Below are positions 57,068-64,000 of a stretch of DNA of 64,000 nt, in pieces. Below the pieces are notes generated by a model. That model was given only the letters and a program-made list of their open reading frames with translations. It had not been told where the DNA came from and searched no databases. Each line of letters begins with the position of its first letter. Within the stretch, counting starts at the first letter, position 1. Location: the NCBI RefSeq assembly GCF_000024025.1, contig NC_013131.1, positions 5,518,001-5,582,000 on the forward strand. Reading direction: 5' to 3'. The stretch is from Catenulispora acidiphila DSM 44928 (GTDB lineage: Bacteria > Actinomycetota > Actinomycetes > Streptomycetales > Catenulisporaceae). A program made the position numbers and the translations under genes.

Positions 57068-58717
57068 ATGCCGCAGACCGCTGACGCCGCGCCGGTCGGA
57101 CCGCTGGAACGCGGTCTGACCGTCCTGCGCGCGCTGGCGCTGGCCCGCGGCGACCGACTGCGCGCCAGCGATCTGGTCCGGGCGACCGGCCTGGCCCGCT
57201 CCCCCGTCGACCGCCTCGCCACGACGCTCGTGCGGCTCGGCTACCTTCGCGAGCAGGACGGCCGCGACTTCGTCCTCACCCCGAAGGTGCTGGAATTCGG
57301 CCTGGCGTATCTGCGCTCCAGCCGACTGCCTCACCGGCTCGGGTCACTGGCCGAGGCCCTCGCCGACGACCTCGACGAGTCCGTGTCCGTGGCCGTCCCC
57401 GACGGCGACGCGGTGCGGTTCGTCGTGCAGACGCCGAGGCGGCGCGCGCTGTCCGTCACCTTCCGCGCCGGGGACGCCCTGCCCGCTGAACGCTGTGCGC
57501 CCGGCGCGTTGTTCGCTGCGGACTGGGACGAGCAAGGCTTCGAGCGCTGGCAGGCCCGCATGCTCGCCGATCCTGACAACACCGCCTTCCCCGCTCTGCC
57601 GGCGGCACAGATCTCCTCGCGCCCGACGATGACGGAGTTCCGCCGGCTCGCGGCCGAGGCACGCACGAACGGCTTCGCCCTGGACGACCAACTGGTCGAG
57701 CCGGGGCTGGTCGCCGTGGCGGTACCGATCCGCGACGGATCAGGGCACGTCGTCGGCGCCCTCAGCGTGGCCAGCCACACCAGTCGGCACTCGGCCGCCT
57801 CGTTGCGCGAGCGCGCACTGGAGCCGATGCTCCGCACGGCGCGGCGGATGACCGAAGCGCTCGCGACCCACGAGGACCGGCCGGCCGTCCACCGTCCTTC
57901 GCGCGACGATTCGCTGGATCCCAAAGGAGAACTGGGCCCGGAGTACCTGCAATCGCTCGCTCGCGGTCTGAGCGTGCTGGCCGCGCTGAGCGTCCCGGGC
58001 GGTATGACGCTGACCGAGGTCGCCGAAGCCACGGCACTGCCCCGCGCCACAGCCCGGCGCTCGCTGCTGACCCTGGAAAGCCTTGGCTACGTCGCTACGG
58101 ACAGCCGCCGCTTCCTCCCGCTCCCCCGCGTGCTGGAGCTCGGCTATCCCACCGTCTCAGCCCGCTCGCTGGCCGACGTGGCGCAGCCGCACCTCGTCGA
58201 TCTGGTCCACCGCGTGCACGAGTCGACCTCCGTCGCCGTCCTGGACGGTCACGACATCCGCTACATCGCCCGGGTCGCCGCAAGCCGCATCATGTACGTC
58301 GACATCACCGTCGGGACCCGCTTCCCCGCGCACGCCACGTCGATGGGCCGGGTCCTGGTGGCGGGCCTCGCCCCCGGACCGCGCTCGGCATGGCTGGACG
58401 CAGCCGACCTCGCGCCGTTGACCGCGCACACCGTCACCGCTCCCGACCGTCTCAAAGCCCTGCTGAAGCAGACAACACGCGACGGCTTCGCCCTCGTCGA
58501 CCAGGAACTGGAGGAGGGGGTACGCTCCCTGGCCGTGCCGCTGTGCGGTTCGGACGGACGGGTCGTCGCCGCCGTGAACGTGTCACTGCACGCCGGGCGG
58601 GCATCGCTGCAGGATGTTCCCGGGCTCTTGCTGCCCGCCCTGCGGGAGACCGCCAGGCGGATCACCGAGGACATCGCGCTGGTCTTCGCCCTGCAGCCGA
58701 TCCCCTCACAGGTCTAG
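57068..58717 (+). CDS. Tandem double-IclR regulator of the pca operon
   Basis: A 549-residue protein made of two full IclR units. Unit 1 (about 10-270) has a winged helix (GLTVLRALALARGDRLRASD, LVRATGLARSPVDRLATTL) and an effector domain. Unit 2 (about 290-545) has LARGLSVLAALSVPGGMTLT, the recognition helix ALPRATARRSLLTLESLGYV and an effector domain with RIMYVDITVGTRFPAHATSM and the FALVDQELEEGVRSLAVPL pattern usual for PcaR/PobR/PcaU. One chain could thus act like a dimer. The ATG at 57068 has GGGAGG upstream; GTG 57047 is less likely. Divergent from pcaI, so probably the protocatechuate or 3-oxoadipate sensor. Its end overlaps vanB by 12 bases. Confidence 0.9.
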   Translation: MPQTADAAPVGPLERGLTVLRALALARGDRLRASDLVRATGLARSPVDRLATTLVRLGYLREQDGRDFVLTPKVLEFGLAYLRSSRLPHRLGSLAEALADDLDESVSVAVPDGDAVRFVVQTPRRRALSVTFRAGDALPAERCAPGALFAADWDEQGFERWQARMLADPDNTAFPALPAAQISSRPTMTEFRRLAAEARTNGFALDDQLVEPGLVAVAVPIRDGSGHVVGALSVASHTSRHSAASLRERALEPMLRTARRMTEALATHEDRPAVHRPSRDDSLDPKGELGPEYLQSLARGLSVLAALSVPGGMTLTEVAEATALPRATARRSLLTLESLGYVATDSRRFLPLPRVLELGYPTVSARSLADVAQPHLVDLVHRVHESTSVAVLDGHDIRYIARVAASRIMYVDITVGTRFPAHATSMGRVLVAGLAPGPRSAWLDAADLAPLTAHTVTAPDRLKALLKQTTRDGFALVDQELEEGVRSLAVPLCGSDGRVVAAVNVSLHAGRASLQDVPGLLLPALRETARRITEDIALVFALQPIPSQV

Positions 58718-59704
58718 GACGAGCCTGCCGGTCTGAGCCCCCGCCCGCGCTCGCGCTCGGGAGACACAGATCATCATCGTGTCGCCCGCTGCGCGCTCCG
58801 CGGCGGTGAGCACCGAGTCGCGGTGGTCGGGAACGCCGTCCAGGACGTCGGTCTCGCACGTGCCGCACGTGCCCTCGGTGCAGGAGTAGAGGACAGACAC
58901 ACCGGCGGCGCGCACCGTGTCGAGGATCGAGGCGTCGGCCGGGACCTGGAGCGTGAGACCGCTGCGGGACAGCTCGATCTCGAACCGCTGGTTCTCGCCG
59001 GCGGCGGCGTCCGCCTTGGGTTGGAAACGCTCGACGTGCGGTTCGGGCCAGCCGGCAGCCTGGCAATATGCTTCGACCGCGTCGAGCAGACCGCCTGGTC
59101 CGCAGCAGTAGATCGCGGTCCCGGTCCTGGGCGCGCCGAGGTGGTCGGCGAGATCGAGCAGGCCGTATTCGTCCTGCGGACGCAGGACGACCCGGTCGCC
59201 GTAACGCGCCAGGTCCTCGACGAACGCCATCGAGGACCTGCTTCGGCCGCCGTACAACAGCGACCAGGGCGCGCCGGCGGCCTCGGCCGCGGCGACCATC
59301 GGGAGCAGCGGGGTGATGCCGATGCCGCCGGCGATGAACGCGTAGCGCTCGGCCGTCCGCAGCTCGAAGTGGTTGCGCGGTCCGCGGGCGCCGACGCGGG
59401 TCCCGGTGGTGAGCCGTGTGTGGACGTACTCTGATCCCCCGCGCCCGTCCGGCTCCCGCAGCACCGCGATGCGCCACGCACCGGCGCCGGAAGGGTCGCC
59501 GCACAGCGAATACTGGCGCTCCAAACCGTTGCCAAGAACCAGATCCACGTGCGCGCCGGGCGACCACGGCGGCAAGGCGGAACCGTCCGCGCGCCGCAGC
59601 GTCAGGGAGATGACGCCGTCGGCCTCGTCGCGGCGCTCGGCGATGACGAGCGTATGCACGTGCTCGGTCCCTTGGCTCGTGCTCGGGCGCATACTCATGC
59701 TCAC
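58706..59704 (-). CDS. vanB: Vanillate O-demethylase oxidoreductase (reductase component)
   Basis: A 332-residue class IA reductase. FMN/FAD-binding barrel with RQYSLCGDPSG, NAD-binding domain with FIAGGIGITPLLPM and YCCGPGGLLDAVE, and a C-terminal plant-type 2Fe-2S cluster with YSCTEGTCGTCETDVLDG and the distal Cys in MMICVSRA. It passes electrons from NADH to the Rieske oxygenase encoded just upstream, whose stop overlaps its ATG by four bases. The vanillate assignment rests on the partner and neighbours; other aryl-ether demethylases share this build. Confidence 0.88.
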   Translation of the reverse strand: MSMSMRPSTSQGTEHVHTLVIAERRDEADGVISLTLRRADGSALPPWSPGAHVDLVLGNGLERQYSLCGDPSGAGAWRIAVLREPDGRGGSEYVHTRLTTGTRVGARGPRNHFELRTAERYAFIAGGIGITPLLPMVAAAEAAGAPWSLLYGGRSRSSMAFVEDLARYGDRVVLRPQDEYGLLDLADHLGAPRTGTAIYCCGPGGLLDAVEAYCQAAGWPEPHVERFQPKADAAAGENQRFEIELSRSGLTLQVPADASILDTVRAAGVSVLYSCTEGTCGTCETDVLDGVPDHRDSVLTAAERAAGDTMMICVSRARARAGAQTGRLVLDL

Positions 59705-60711
59705 TGCGCGGCCAGCTGCGCGAGGATCCGGCGCGCGGCCAGGCCGCCGGCGTCGATACCGATGCTGAGCTCCTGGTAGCCCGCCGACTCAGAGTCCAGG
59801 GCCTTCTGCAGGATGTTCAGCGCGACGACATCCTGCATCACCACCTGGTGGTTGAAGTCGCGCAGGAACTCGGTGACCGCCGGGTCGTCGGTGGCGAAGT
59901 TCCGCGAGACAGCCCAGAAGTCGTAGACCTGTCCGGGCGCGGAAGGCGTGATCGCGTACGTGATCTCGGTACGGAACAACGGGTTCTGCTCGCCGGCCGG
60001 CGTGATGCGGCTGTGCAGGAGGTACAGGCAAGGGGCGAAGTACTCGATGTCCTGCAAGCGCGTGATACGGCCCTGGATGCCGGTCGACTTCGCGTAGAAG
60101 GGCGGGCACGCCGCGTCCACCATGTGCCGGGCGACGCGGACGATCCCGGCCTGCTCGTCGGCGTCGGTGGTGATCGGCGTGTCGGCGACCTCGGGGGTCC
60201 CGATGTAGCCGCCGTGCAGGTAGGTCTCGTGGGAGAGGTCGAGGAGGTTGTCGACGAGCAGGCCGTAATCGCAGTCGATGGGCTCCATCCCCGAGACCGT
60301 GACGAACTCCGGGTCGGCCATGTGCGGAGCCCGCGGTATGAGCTTGTCGTCGGCGAGTTCGGGATCGCCGATCCACACCCACACGAACGAGTCCAGCTCC
60401 GCGACGGGATAGGACGCGACACGCGCCGTGCGCGGGATGCGCTGTTGCCCCGGGACGAAGACACAGGTCCCGGACGTGTCGTAGGTGAAGCCGTGGTACC
60501 CGCAGACGATGGTGTCTCCGTCCAGACGGCTCTCGGACAGCGGGTAGCGGCGGTGGACGCAGCGGTCTGCGAGTGCCACGGCGCGGCCGTCCTGGCCGGT
60601 GCGATAGAAGACGATCGGTTCGCCGAGGATGGTCCGCGCCAGGAAGGTGCGGCCGACTTCGCTGGCGTAGGCGGCGACGTACCACTGGTTGCGGGCGAAA
60701 GCTGTGGCCAT
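59701..60711 (-). CDS. vanA: Vanillate O-demethylase oxygenase (Rieske non-haem iron)
   Basis: A 336-residue oxygenase. Rieske ligands C51, H53, C70 and H73 lie in DRCVHRR and IVCGYHGFTY. The mononuclear iron site is DNLLDLSHETYLHGG near 160-175. The N-terminus ARNQWYVAAYASEVG is typical of VanA. It O-demethylates vanillate to protocatechuate and formaldehyde, feeding the pca operon. ATG 60711 is chosen by homology over 60768. Probably part of an MFS-iclR-vanA-vanB transcription unit. Confidence 0.88.
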   Translation of the reverse strand: MATAFARNQWYVAAYASEVGRTFLARTILGEPIVFYRTGQDGRAVALADRCVHRRYPLSESRLDGDTIVCGYHGFTYDTSGTCVFVPGQQRIPRTARVASYPVAELDSFVWVWIGDPELADDKLIPRAPHMADPEFVTVSGMEPIDCDYGLLVDNLLDLSHETYLHGGYIGTPEVADTPITTDADEQAGIVRVARHMVDAACPPFYAKSTGIQGRITRLQDIEYFAPCLYLLHSRITPAGEQNPLFRTEITYAITPSAPGQVYDFWAVSRNFATDDPAVTEFLRDFNHQVVMQDVVALNILQKALDSESAGYQELSIGIDAGGLAARRILAQLAAQ

Positions 60712-60789
60712 GGGAGGCTCCGGGGCGAGTGGGGGACGGTGTCGCGTTGAGCGTCGCAACGCCCGCATTCGGCGACAACACGACTTCCG

Positions 60790-61560
60790 TCAGGCGGAAG
60801 CCCCGATCGGCGGCTGCCAGCCCAGGGCGCGGGAGATGCCCGCGCCGGCGACGCGCACGGCCGGGATCAGCGCGTTCGGGCGCGCGCCTTCGGCGTGGAC
60901 GACCACGGAGACGGACGCGACGACGTCGCCGTGCGGGCCGCGTATAGGCGCGGCCACCGACAGCGCGTCGTCGGTGATCTGCCGCTCGCTGACCGCGCAG
61001 CCGGAGTGCCGCACCTCGGCGAGCATCCGGCGCAGGCGCCGCGGCTCGGTGACGGTGTGCGCGGTGAAGGATTCGAGCGGTCCGGCCAGGTATCCGTCCT
61101 GGAAGCCGGCCGGGCTGTGCGCGAGCAGCACCAGGCCGACACCGGTGGCGTGCAGCGGCCAGCGGGCGCCGACCTGCGTCCGCACGCCGACCGCCGAGCG
61201 TCCGGCGAGGCGCTCCACGTAGACGACCTCCGCGTTGTCCCGCACCGCGAGCTGGACGTTCTCGTGGGTGGCCTCGAACAGGTCCTCCAGGAACGGCATC
61301 GCGGCCTCGCGCAGCACCAGGCCGCGCGGGGCGAGCGCGGCGAGCTCCAGCAGCCGCAGCCCGATGCGGTACGCCCCGGACTCGTCGCGCTCGAGCGCGC
61401 CCCAGGCCGCGAGCATGCCGACCAGGCGGTGCGCGGTGGGCAGCGTGAGCCCGGCCCGGCGGCTGACGTCGGTGAGCGTCAGCGCCGGATGCGCGTGGTC
61501 GAACGCGGCCAGCACGGCCAGGAGCCGGTCGGCGGCGGTCCTGCCGCCGGGTTCGCTCAT
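60790..61560 (-). CDS. IclR-family regulator (van genes)
   Basis: A 256-residue single IclR protein. HTH about 8-65 (RLLAVLAAFDHAHPALTLTD, SRRAGLTLPTAHRLVGMLA), effector domain about 75-245 (VQLAVRDNAEVVYVERL, RWPLHATGVGLVLLAHS, GCAVSERQITDDALSVAAPI). It lies 78 bases upstream of vanA and 26 downstream of the MFS gene, same strand, so it probably controls its own unit with vanillate as effector. ATG 61560 is chosen because homology begins there; the frame extending to 62445 runs through the MFS gene. Confidence 0.9.
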   Translation of the reverse strand: MSEPGGRTAADRLLAVLAAFDHAHPALTLTDVSRRAGLTLPTAHRLVGMLAAWGALERDESGAYRIGLRLLELAALAPRGLVLREAAMPFLEDLFEATHENVQLAVRDNAEVVYVERLAGRSAVGVRTQVGARWPLHATGVGLVLLAHSPAGFQDGYLAGPLESFTAHTVTEPRRLRRMLAEVRHSGCAVSERQITDDALSVAAPIRGPHGDVVASVSVVVHAEGARPNALIPAVRVAGAGISRALGWQPPIGASA

Positions 61561-61586
61561 GGCACCGACCCTAGGGGCGGGGCGGC

Positions 61587-63149
61587 CTACTGCAGGGTCC
61601 TGGCATCGCTGCGGCGCAGCGCGCCGACCACCAGCAGGCAGCTGGCCAGCGCGGCGAGTCCGCACACCAGGTACCCGATCGAGTAGCCGTGCCCGAGCGC
61701 GTCGAAGGCCAGCGGCCCGGCGTGTCCGGGCGGCGAGTCCGGCGGCACCGAATTCACCGCGAGCGGTCCGCCTTCGGCCATGACGTGCTGCGCCGCGGCC
61801 TTCAGGGCCGGGTCCAGCGAGGAGCGGCCGAGCCGGGCCTGGAACCCGGACGCGGCGTTGCTCAGCGCGATCGCGCCGACCACCGCCGGGCCCAGCGTGA
61901 ACCCGAAGTCGCGCAGCTGGTTGGTGGTCGCGCTGGCCATCCCCTCCAGCGCCGGCTCCACGGTGTTGACGGCGGTCGCGGTGATCGAGGACACGGTGAA
62001 GGCGAACCCAGTGCCGACCAGGCCCAGCGGCAGCACCAGCACGGTCAGCGTCCGGTCCCCGACGGCCAGCGTCGCGGCCAGGAAGTCGCCGGCGGCCATC
62101 AGGACCAGCCCTATCGCCAGCAGCCAGCGAGCCGGCATCCGGGCCAGCAGCCGCGAGGTCACCGGGATCAGCACCAGCGTCAGGCCGTTGAGGAGCAGGA
62201 ACGCGACCGAGGTCCGCAGCGGGCTCTGGTGCTGGATCGGACCGAGCCGGATGGAGGTGGCGTAGGCGGTGCCCAAAAAGCTGAACATGCCGACCACGGC
62301 GACGACCGACGCCACAGCGAACCCGCGGTTGACGAAGATGCCCAGCCGCAGCAGCGGCGAGGACGCCCGGCGCTCGGCGACGACGAACAGCACCAGGAAC
62401 AGCACCGCGACGACGAACCCGCCGACGACCGGACCGGACCCCCAACCGTCAGTCGGTCCCTGGATGACGGCGTACAGCAGCGCGAACAGGCTGACGCCGA
62501 TGGTGACCTGGCCGCCGAGATCGAGCGAGCGCCCGGCCGGCGACCGCGAGTCCCGAGCGAGCACCAGGCTGACCAGGGCACTGACCCCGGCCACGATCGC
62601 GACCACGACGAACGACCACCGCCACGATCCATGGGCAGCCGTAAACCCGCCGAGCACCGGAGCGAGCGCCCCACCGAGCGAGAGCAACCCGGCCCACAAC
62701 GCGATGAGCCGCGCCCGCTCGCCATGCCCCCGGGTCCCCGCGACGATCATCGCCAACGACGTCGGGAACAACGCCGCGGCGCCGATCCCGGACAACGCCT
62801 GCCCGGCCCACAGCAGATGAACGCCATGCGAGGACGCCGACACCGACTCTCCCAGCCCCAGCAACAAGGCACCGCCGATCAGCAGCCGCTTGCGACCGAA
62901 CAGGTCACCCAGGACGCCGAAGGTGAGCTCCAGAACGCTGACCGGCAGCAGGAACGCATCAGAGATCCAGGTCAGCTCCGACCCGACAGGATGCAGATCC
63001 TGCTGAAACAGCCCATTGAGCGTCGCCGGAATCGCAACGCCGATCTGCGCCAGGCACACGGCCAGGCAGCAGGCTATGAGGGTACCGAGCGCCAGAGGCG
63101 AGCGCTCGACACCGGTGCCAGTGGGCGGAAGCCCGGTGGTTGCGGACAT
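61587..63149 (-). CDS. MFS transporter, DHA2 (14-TM) type
   Basis: A 520-residue membrane protein with about 14 hydrophobic helices. Motif A reads LGDLFGRKRLLIGG after TM2, and motif C-like glycine/proline-rich TM5 is present (LGGALAPVLGGFTA). The DHA2 family is mostly proton-driven drug exporters; known vanillate importers are 12-TM, so export of phenolics or an unrelated role is as likely as uptake. First gene of the putative MFS-iclR-vanAB unit. Confidence 0.88.
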   Translation of the reverse strand: MSATTGLPPTGTGVERSPLALGTLIACCLAVCLAQIGVAIPATLNGLFQQDLHPVGSELTWISDAFLLPVSVLELTFGVLGDLFGRKRLLIGGALLLGLGESVSASSHGVHLLWAGQALSGIGAAALFPTSLAMIVAGTRGHGERARLIALWAGLLSLGGALAPVLGGFTAAHGSWRWSFVVVAIVAGVSALVSLVLARDSRSPAGRSLDLGGQVTIGVSLFALLYAVIQGPTDGWGSGPVVGGFVVAVLFLVLFVVAERRASSPLLRLGIFVNRGFAVASVVAVVGMFSFLGTAYATSIRLGPIQHQSPLRTSVAFLLLNGLTLVLIPVTSRLLARMPARWLLAIGLVLMAAGDFLAATLAVGDRTLTVLVLPLGLVGTGFAFTVSSITATAVNTVEPALEGMASATTNQLRDFGFTLGPAVVGAIALSNAASGFQARLGRSSLDPALKAAAQHVMAEGGPLAVNSVPPDSPPGHAGPLAFDALGHGYSIGYLVCGLAALASCLLVVGALRRSDARTLQ

Positions 63150-63513
63150 GATCGGTCCTTAGGAGGTGGGGGAAGAGCTCTGTTGGAGGTGGGCCGCGGC
63201 CGGCGTCGGGGCGGCGTCGGGCGTGGCCGGTGGCGGGTGCCGCAGGCAGCTAGCGATGTCGGCGACAGGGTGCTGCCGGTGGCGAGCGATGACGGTAGCT
63301 GGCTGCTGTCGGTGGCGAGTGTTAGTCGGCGTCAGGGTGCTGCCAGTGGCGAGCGTTGCCGTCATCAAGCGCGCTGGGCGTCAGGGCATTGAAGCCAGCA
63401 AGTGCAGTCGTCATCAGGCCACTGACAGCGGCCAACGCGGTTCGCGTCAGCCATTGCCCGAATCCAGCGCGGTCGGCACCAGCGCGCCGTCCGAGACCGG
63501 TGGCGGTGCGGTG
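63150..63513. other. Gene-free region with degenerate repeats
   Basis: 364 bp between the MFS gene and the last gene. It contains three degenerate 33-34-bp repeats (63264-63364; core GCTGCCGGTGGCGAGCG). A 69-codon minus-strand frame here is repeat-derived and not called. The MFS promoter must lie near 63150-63200. Confidence 0.6.
63264..63364. repeat. Degenerate 33-34-bp tandem repeat, three copies
   Basis: Units start at 63264, 63298 and 63331, sharing TGCTG(C/T)C(G/A)GTGGCGAG(C/T)G. Function unknown. Confidence 0.65.
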
Positions 63514-64000
63514 TTAGCGCCCGCCGTCGACGAGGCGGGCGGGGCGGTAGTCGACGAAGGCTGTGGTGCCGGCGGGTTGGTCGGCGGTGAGGGCGGCGGC
63601 GGAGGTGTCGCCCCAGTGGCCGGTGTCGATGCGGTGCTCGAGTGCGTGGAGGCCGGCGAGGATTTCGTTGGTGCTGAAGGCGCAGTGGCCTTGGCGGGCG
63701 ACGTATGCCTGGCGCAGGGATTGTGCGTCGCCGGAGTTTCGGACGCGGGCGGCGAAGGCGTTCTCCTGCTCGACCGGGACCAGTTGGTCGGCGGTGGTGT
63801 GCAGGTCGAGGAGCGGTGCGGTGAGTCCCTGGCCCGCGGTCGAGGTCCGCGCCATCCATGCCGTGGCGGCGGGGTCGGCGTGGTAGGCCGGGGCGGCGTG
63901 CAGGGCGTTCAGGTCGGCGTTCAGGTTCAGGCCCGCGGCTTGATACAGGGCTCGGACTTCGTCCCGGTGCGGGGAGGAGGCGAGCTGCGCGCGCCAGTCG
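63514..64000 (-). CDS. Alpha/beta-hydrolase-like protein, 5' end outside the window
   Basis: The C-terminal 161 residues of a protein that enters from beyond the right edge. PLLDLHTTADQLVPVEQENA places a likely acid aspartate, and VARQGHCAFSTNEIL holds the likely catalytic histidine, both in the spacing usual for alpha/beta hydrolases. The nucleophile elbow would be in the missing part. Family and substrate cannot be given. Confidence 0.7.
   Translation of the reverse strand, partial: DWRAQLASSPHRDEVRALYQAAGLNLNADLNALHAAPAYHADPAATAWMARTSTAGQGLTAPLLDLHTTADQLVPVEQENAFAARVRNSGDAQSLRQAYVARQGHCAFSTNEILAGLHALEHRIDTGHWGDTSAAALTADQPAGTTAFVDYRPARLVDGGR

Noticed and set aside
60790-62445. A 551-residue fused regulator starting at 62445
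   Set aside because: The N-terminal 295 codons are an alternative frame of the MFS gene; the IclR HTH begins right after ATG 61560.

Overview
The window is very GC-rich DNA with strong third-position GC bias, GTG/TTG starts and AGGAGG-type ribosome sites. It encodes three F420-type (LLM-class) oxidoreductases and many ricin-lectin (CBM13) tailed secreted glycosidases. Together these point to a filamentous, soil-dwelling actinomycete of the Streptomyces/Catenulispora kind; the genus is an inference. I see no rRNA, tRNA, CRISPR array, transposase or phage gene.

Layout. 1-12.2 kb: general and redox metabolism (HAD phosphatase, two LLM oxidoreductases around an FMN alpha-hydroxy-acid oxidase, a STAS/HTH divergent pair, then a run of TPP enzyme, GH15 glycosidase and a fused FAD/Fe-S oxidoreductase). 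12.2-22.4 kb: single genes (histidine phosphatase, carotenoid oxygenase facing a PadR regulator, flavin reductase, PHP hydrolase, third LLM enzyme, hemerythrin, SDR, small membrane protein, NTF2-fold protein, stand-alone condensation domain). 22.4-48.5 kb: a large plant-polysaccharide block with GH5+CBM13, GH54+CBM13, a GH141-like beta-helix protein, GH29, GH5-X2-CBM46, a LacI regulator, GH27+CBM13, GH6-Fn3-Fn3-CBM2, a second GH54+CBM13, a 1212-residue GH3, and CBM13+GH62. It is interrupted by MerR and GNAT genes and by a 1.5-kb gene-free tract of nested inverted repeats. 48.7-63.1 kb: an aromatic-acid block with an aldehyde dehydrogenase, pobA, a pcaDC fusion, pcaB, pcaG, pcaH, pcaJ, pcaI, a double IclR regulator, vanB, vanA, IclR and an MFS transporter. 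The right edge cuts a secreted-hydrolase-like gene.

How it fits together. The glycosidases would attack arabinoxylan (GH54, GH62, GH3), cellulose or beta-glucan (GH5, GH6), galactosides (GH27) and fucosylated pectin or xyloglucan (GH29, GH141-like). The aromatic block would route vanillate (VanAB), benzaldehyde-type aldehydes and 4-hydroxybenzoate to protocatechuate and through the beta-ketoadipate pathway to 3-oxoadipyl-CoA; the last thiolase (PcaF) is not in the window. So sugar release and lignin-monomer catabolism are adjacent. Three identical LacI-type palindromes (GTTAGCGCTAAC) precede GH54-1, GH3 and GH62, and a second motif family (YGAAASTTTCR) precedes GH29/GH5-X2, GH6 and GH54-2, suggesting two co-regulated sets.

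Most unusual items: a 116-residue Pro/Ser-rich array of 75-bp tandem repeats inside the catalytic domain of PcaB; a pair of about 160-bp long-hairpin (MITE-like) elements embedded in a larger inverted duplication at 37.4-38.5 kb; a regulator made of two complete IclR modules; and GH54 enzymes whose usual CBM42 is replaced by CBM13.
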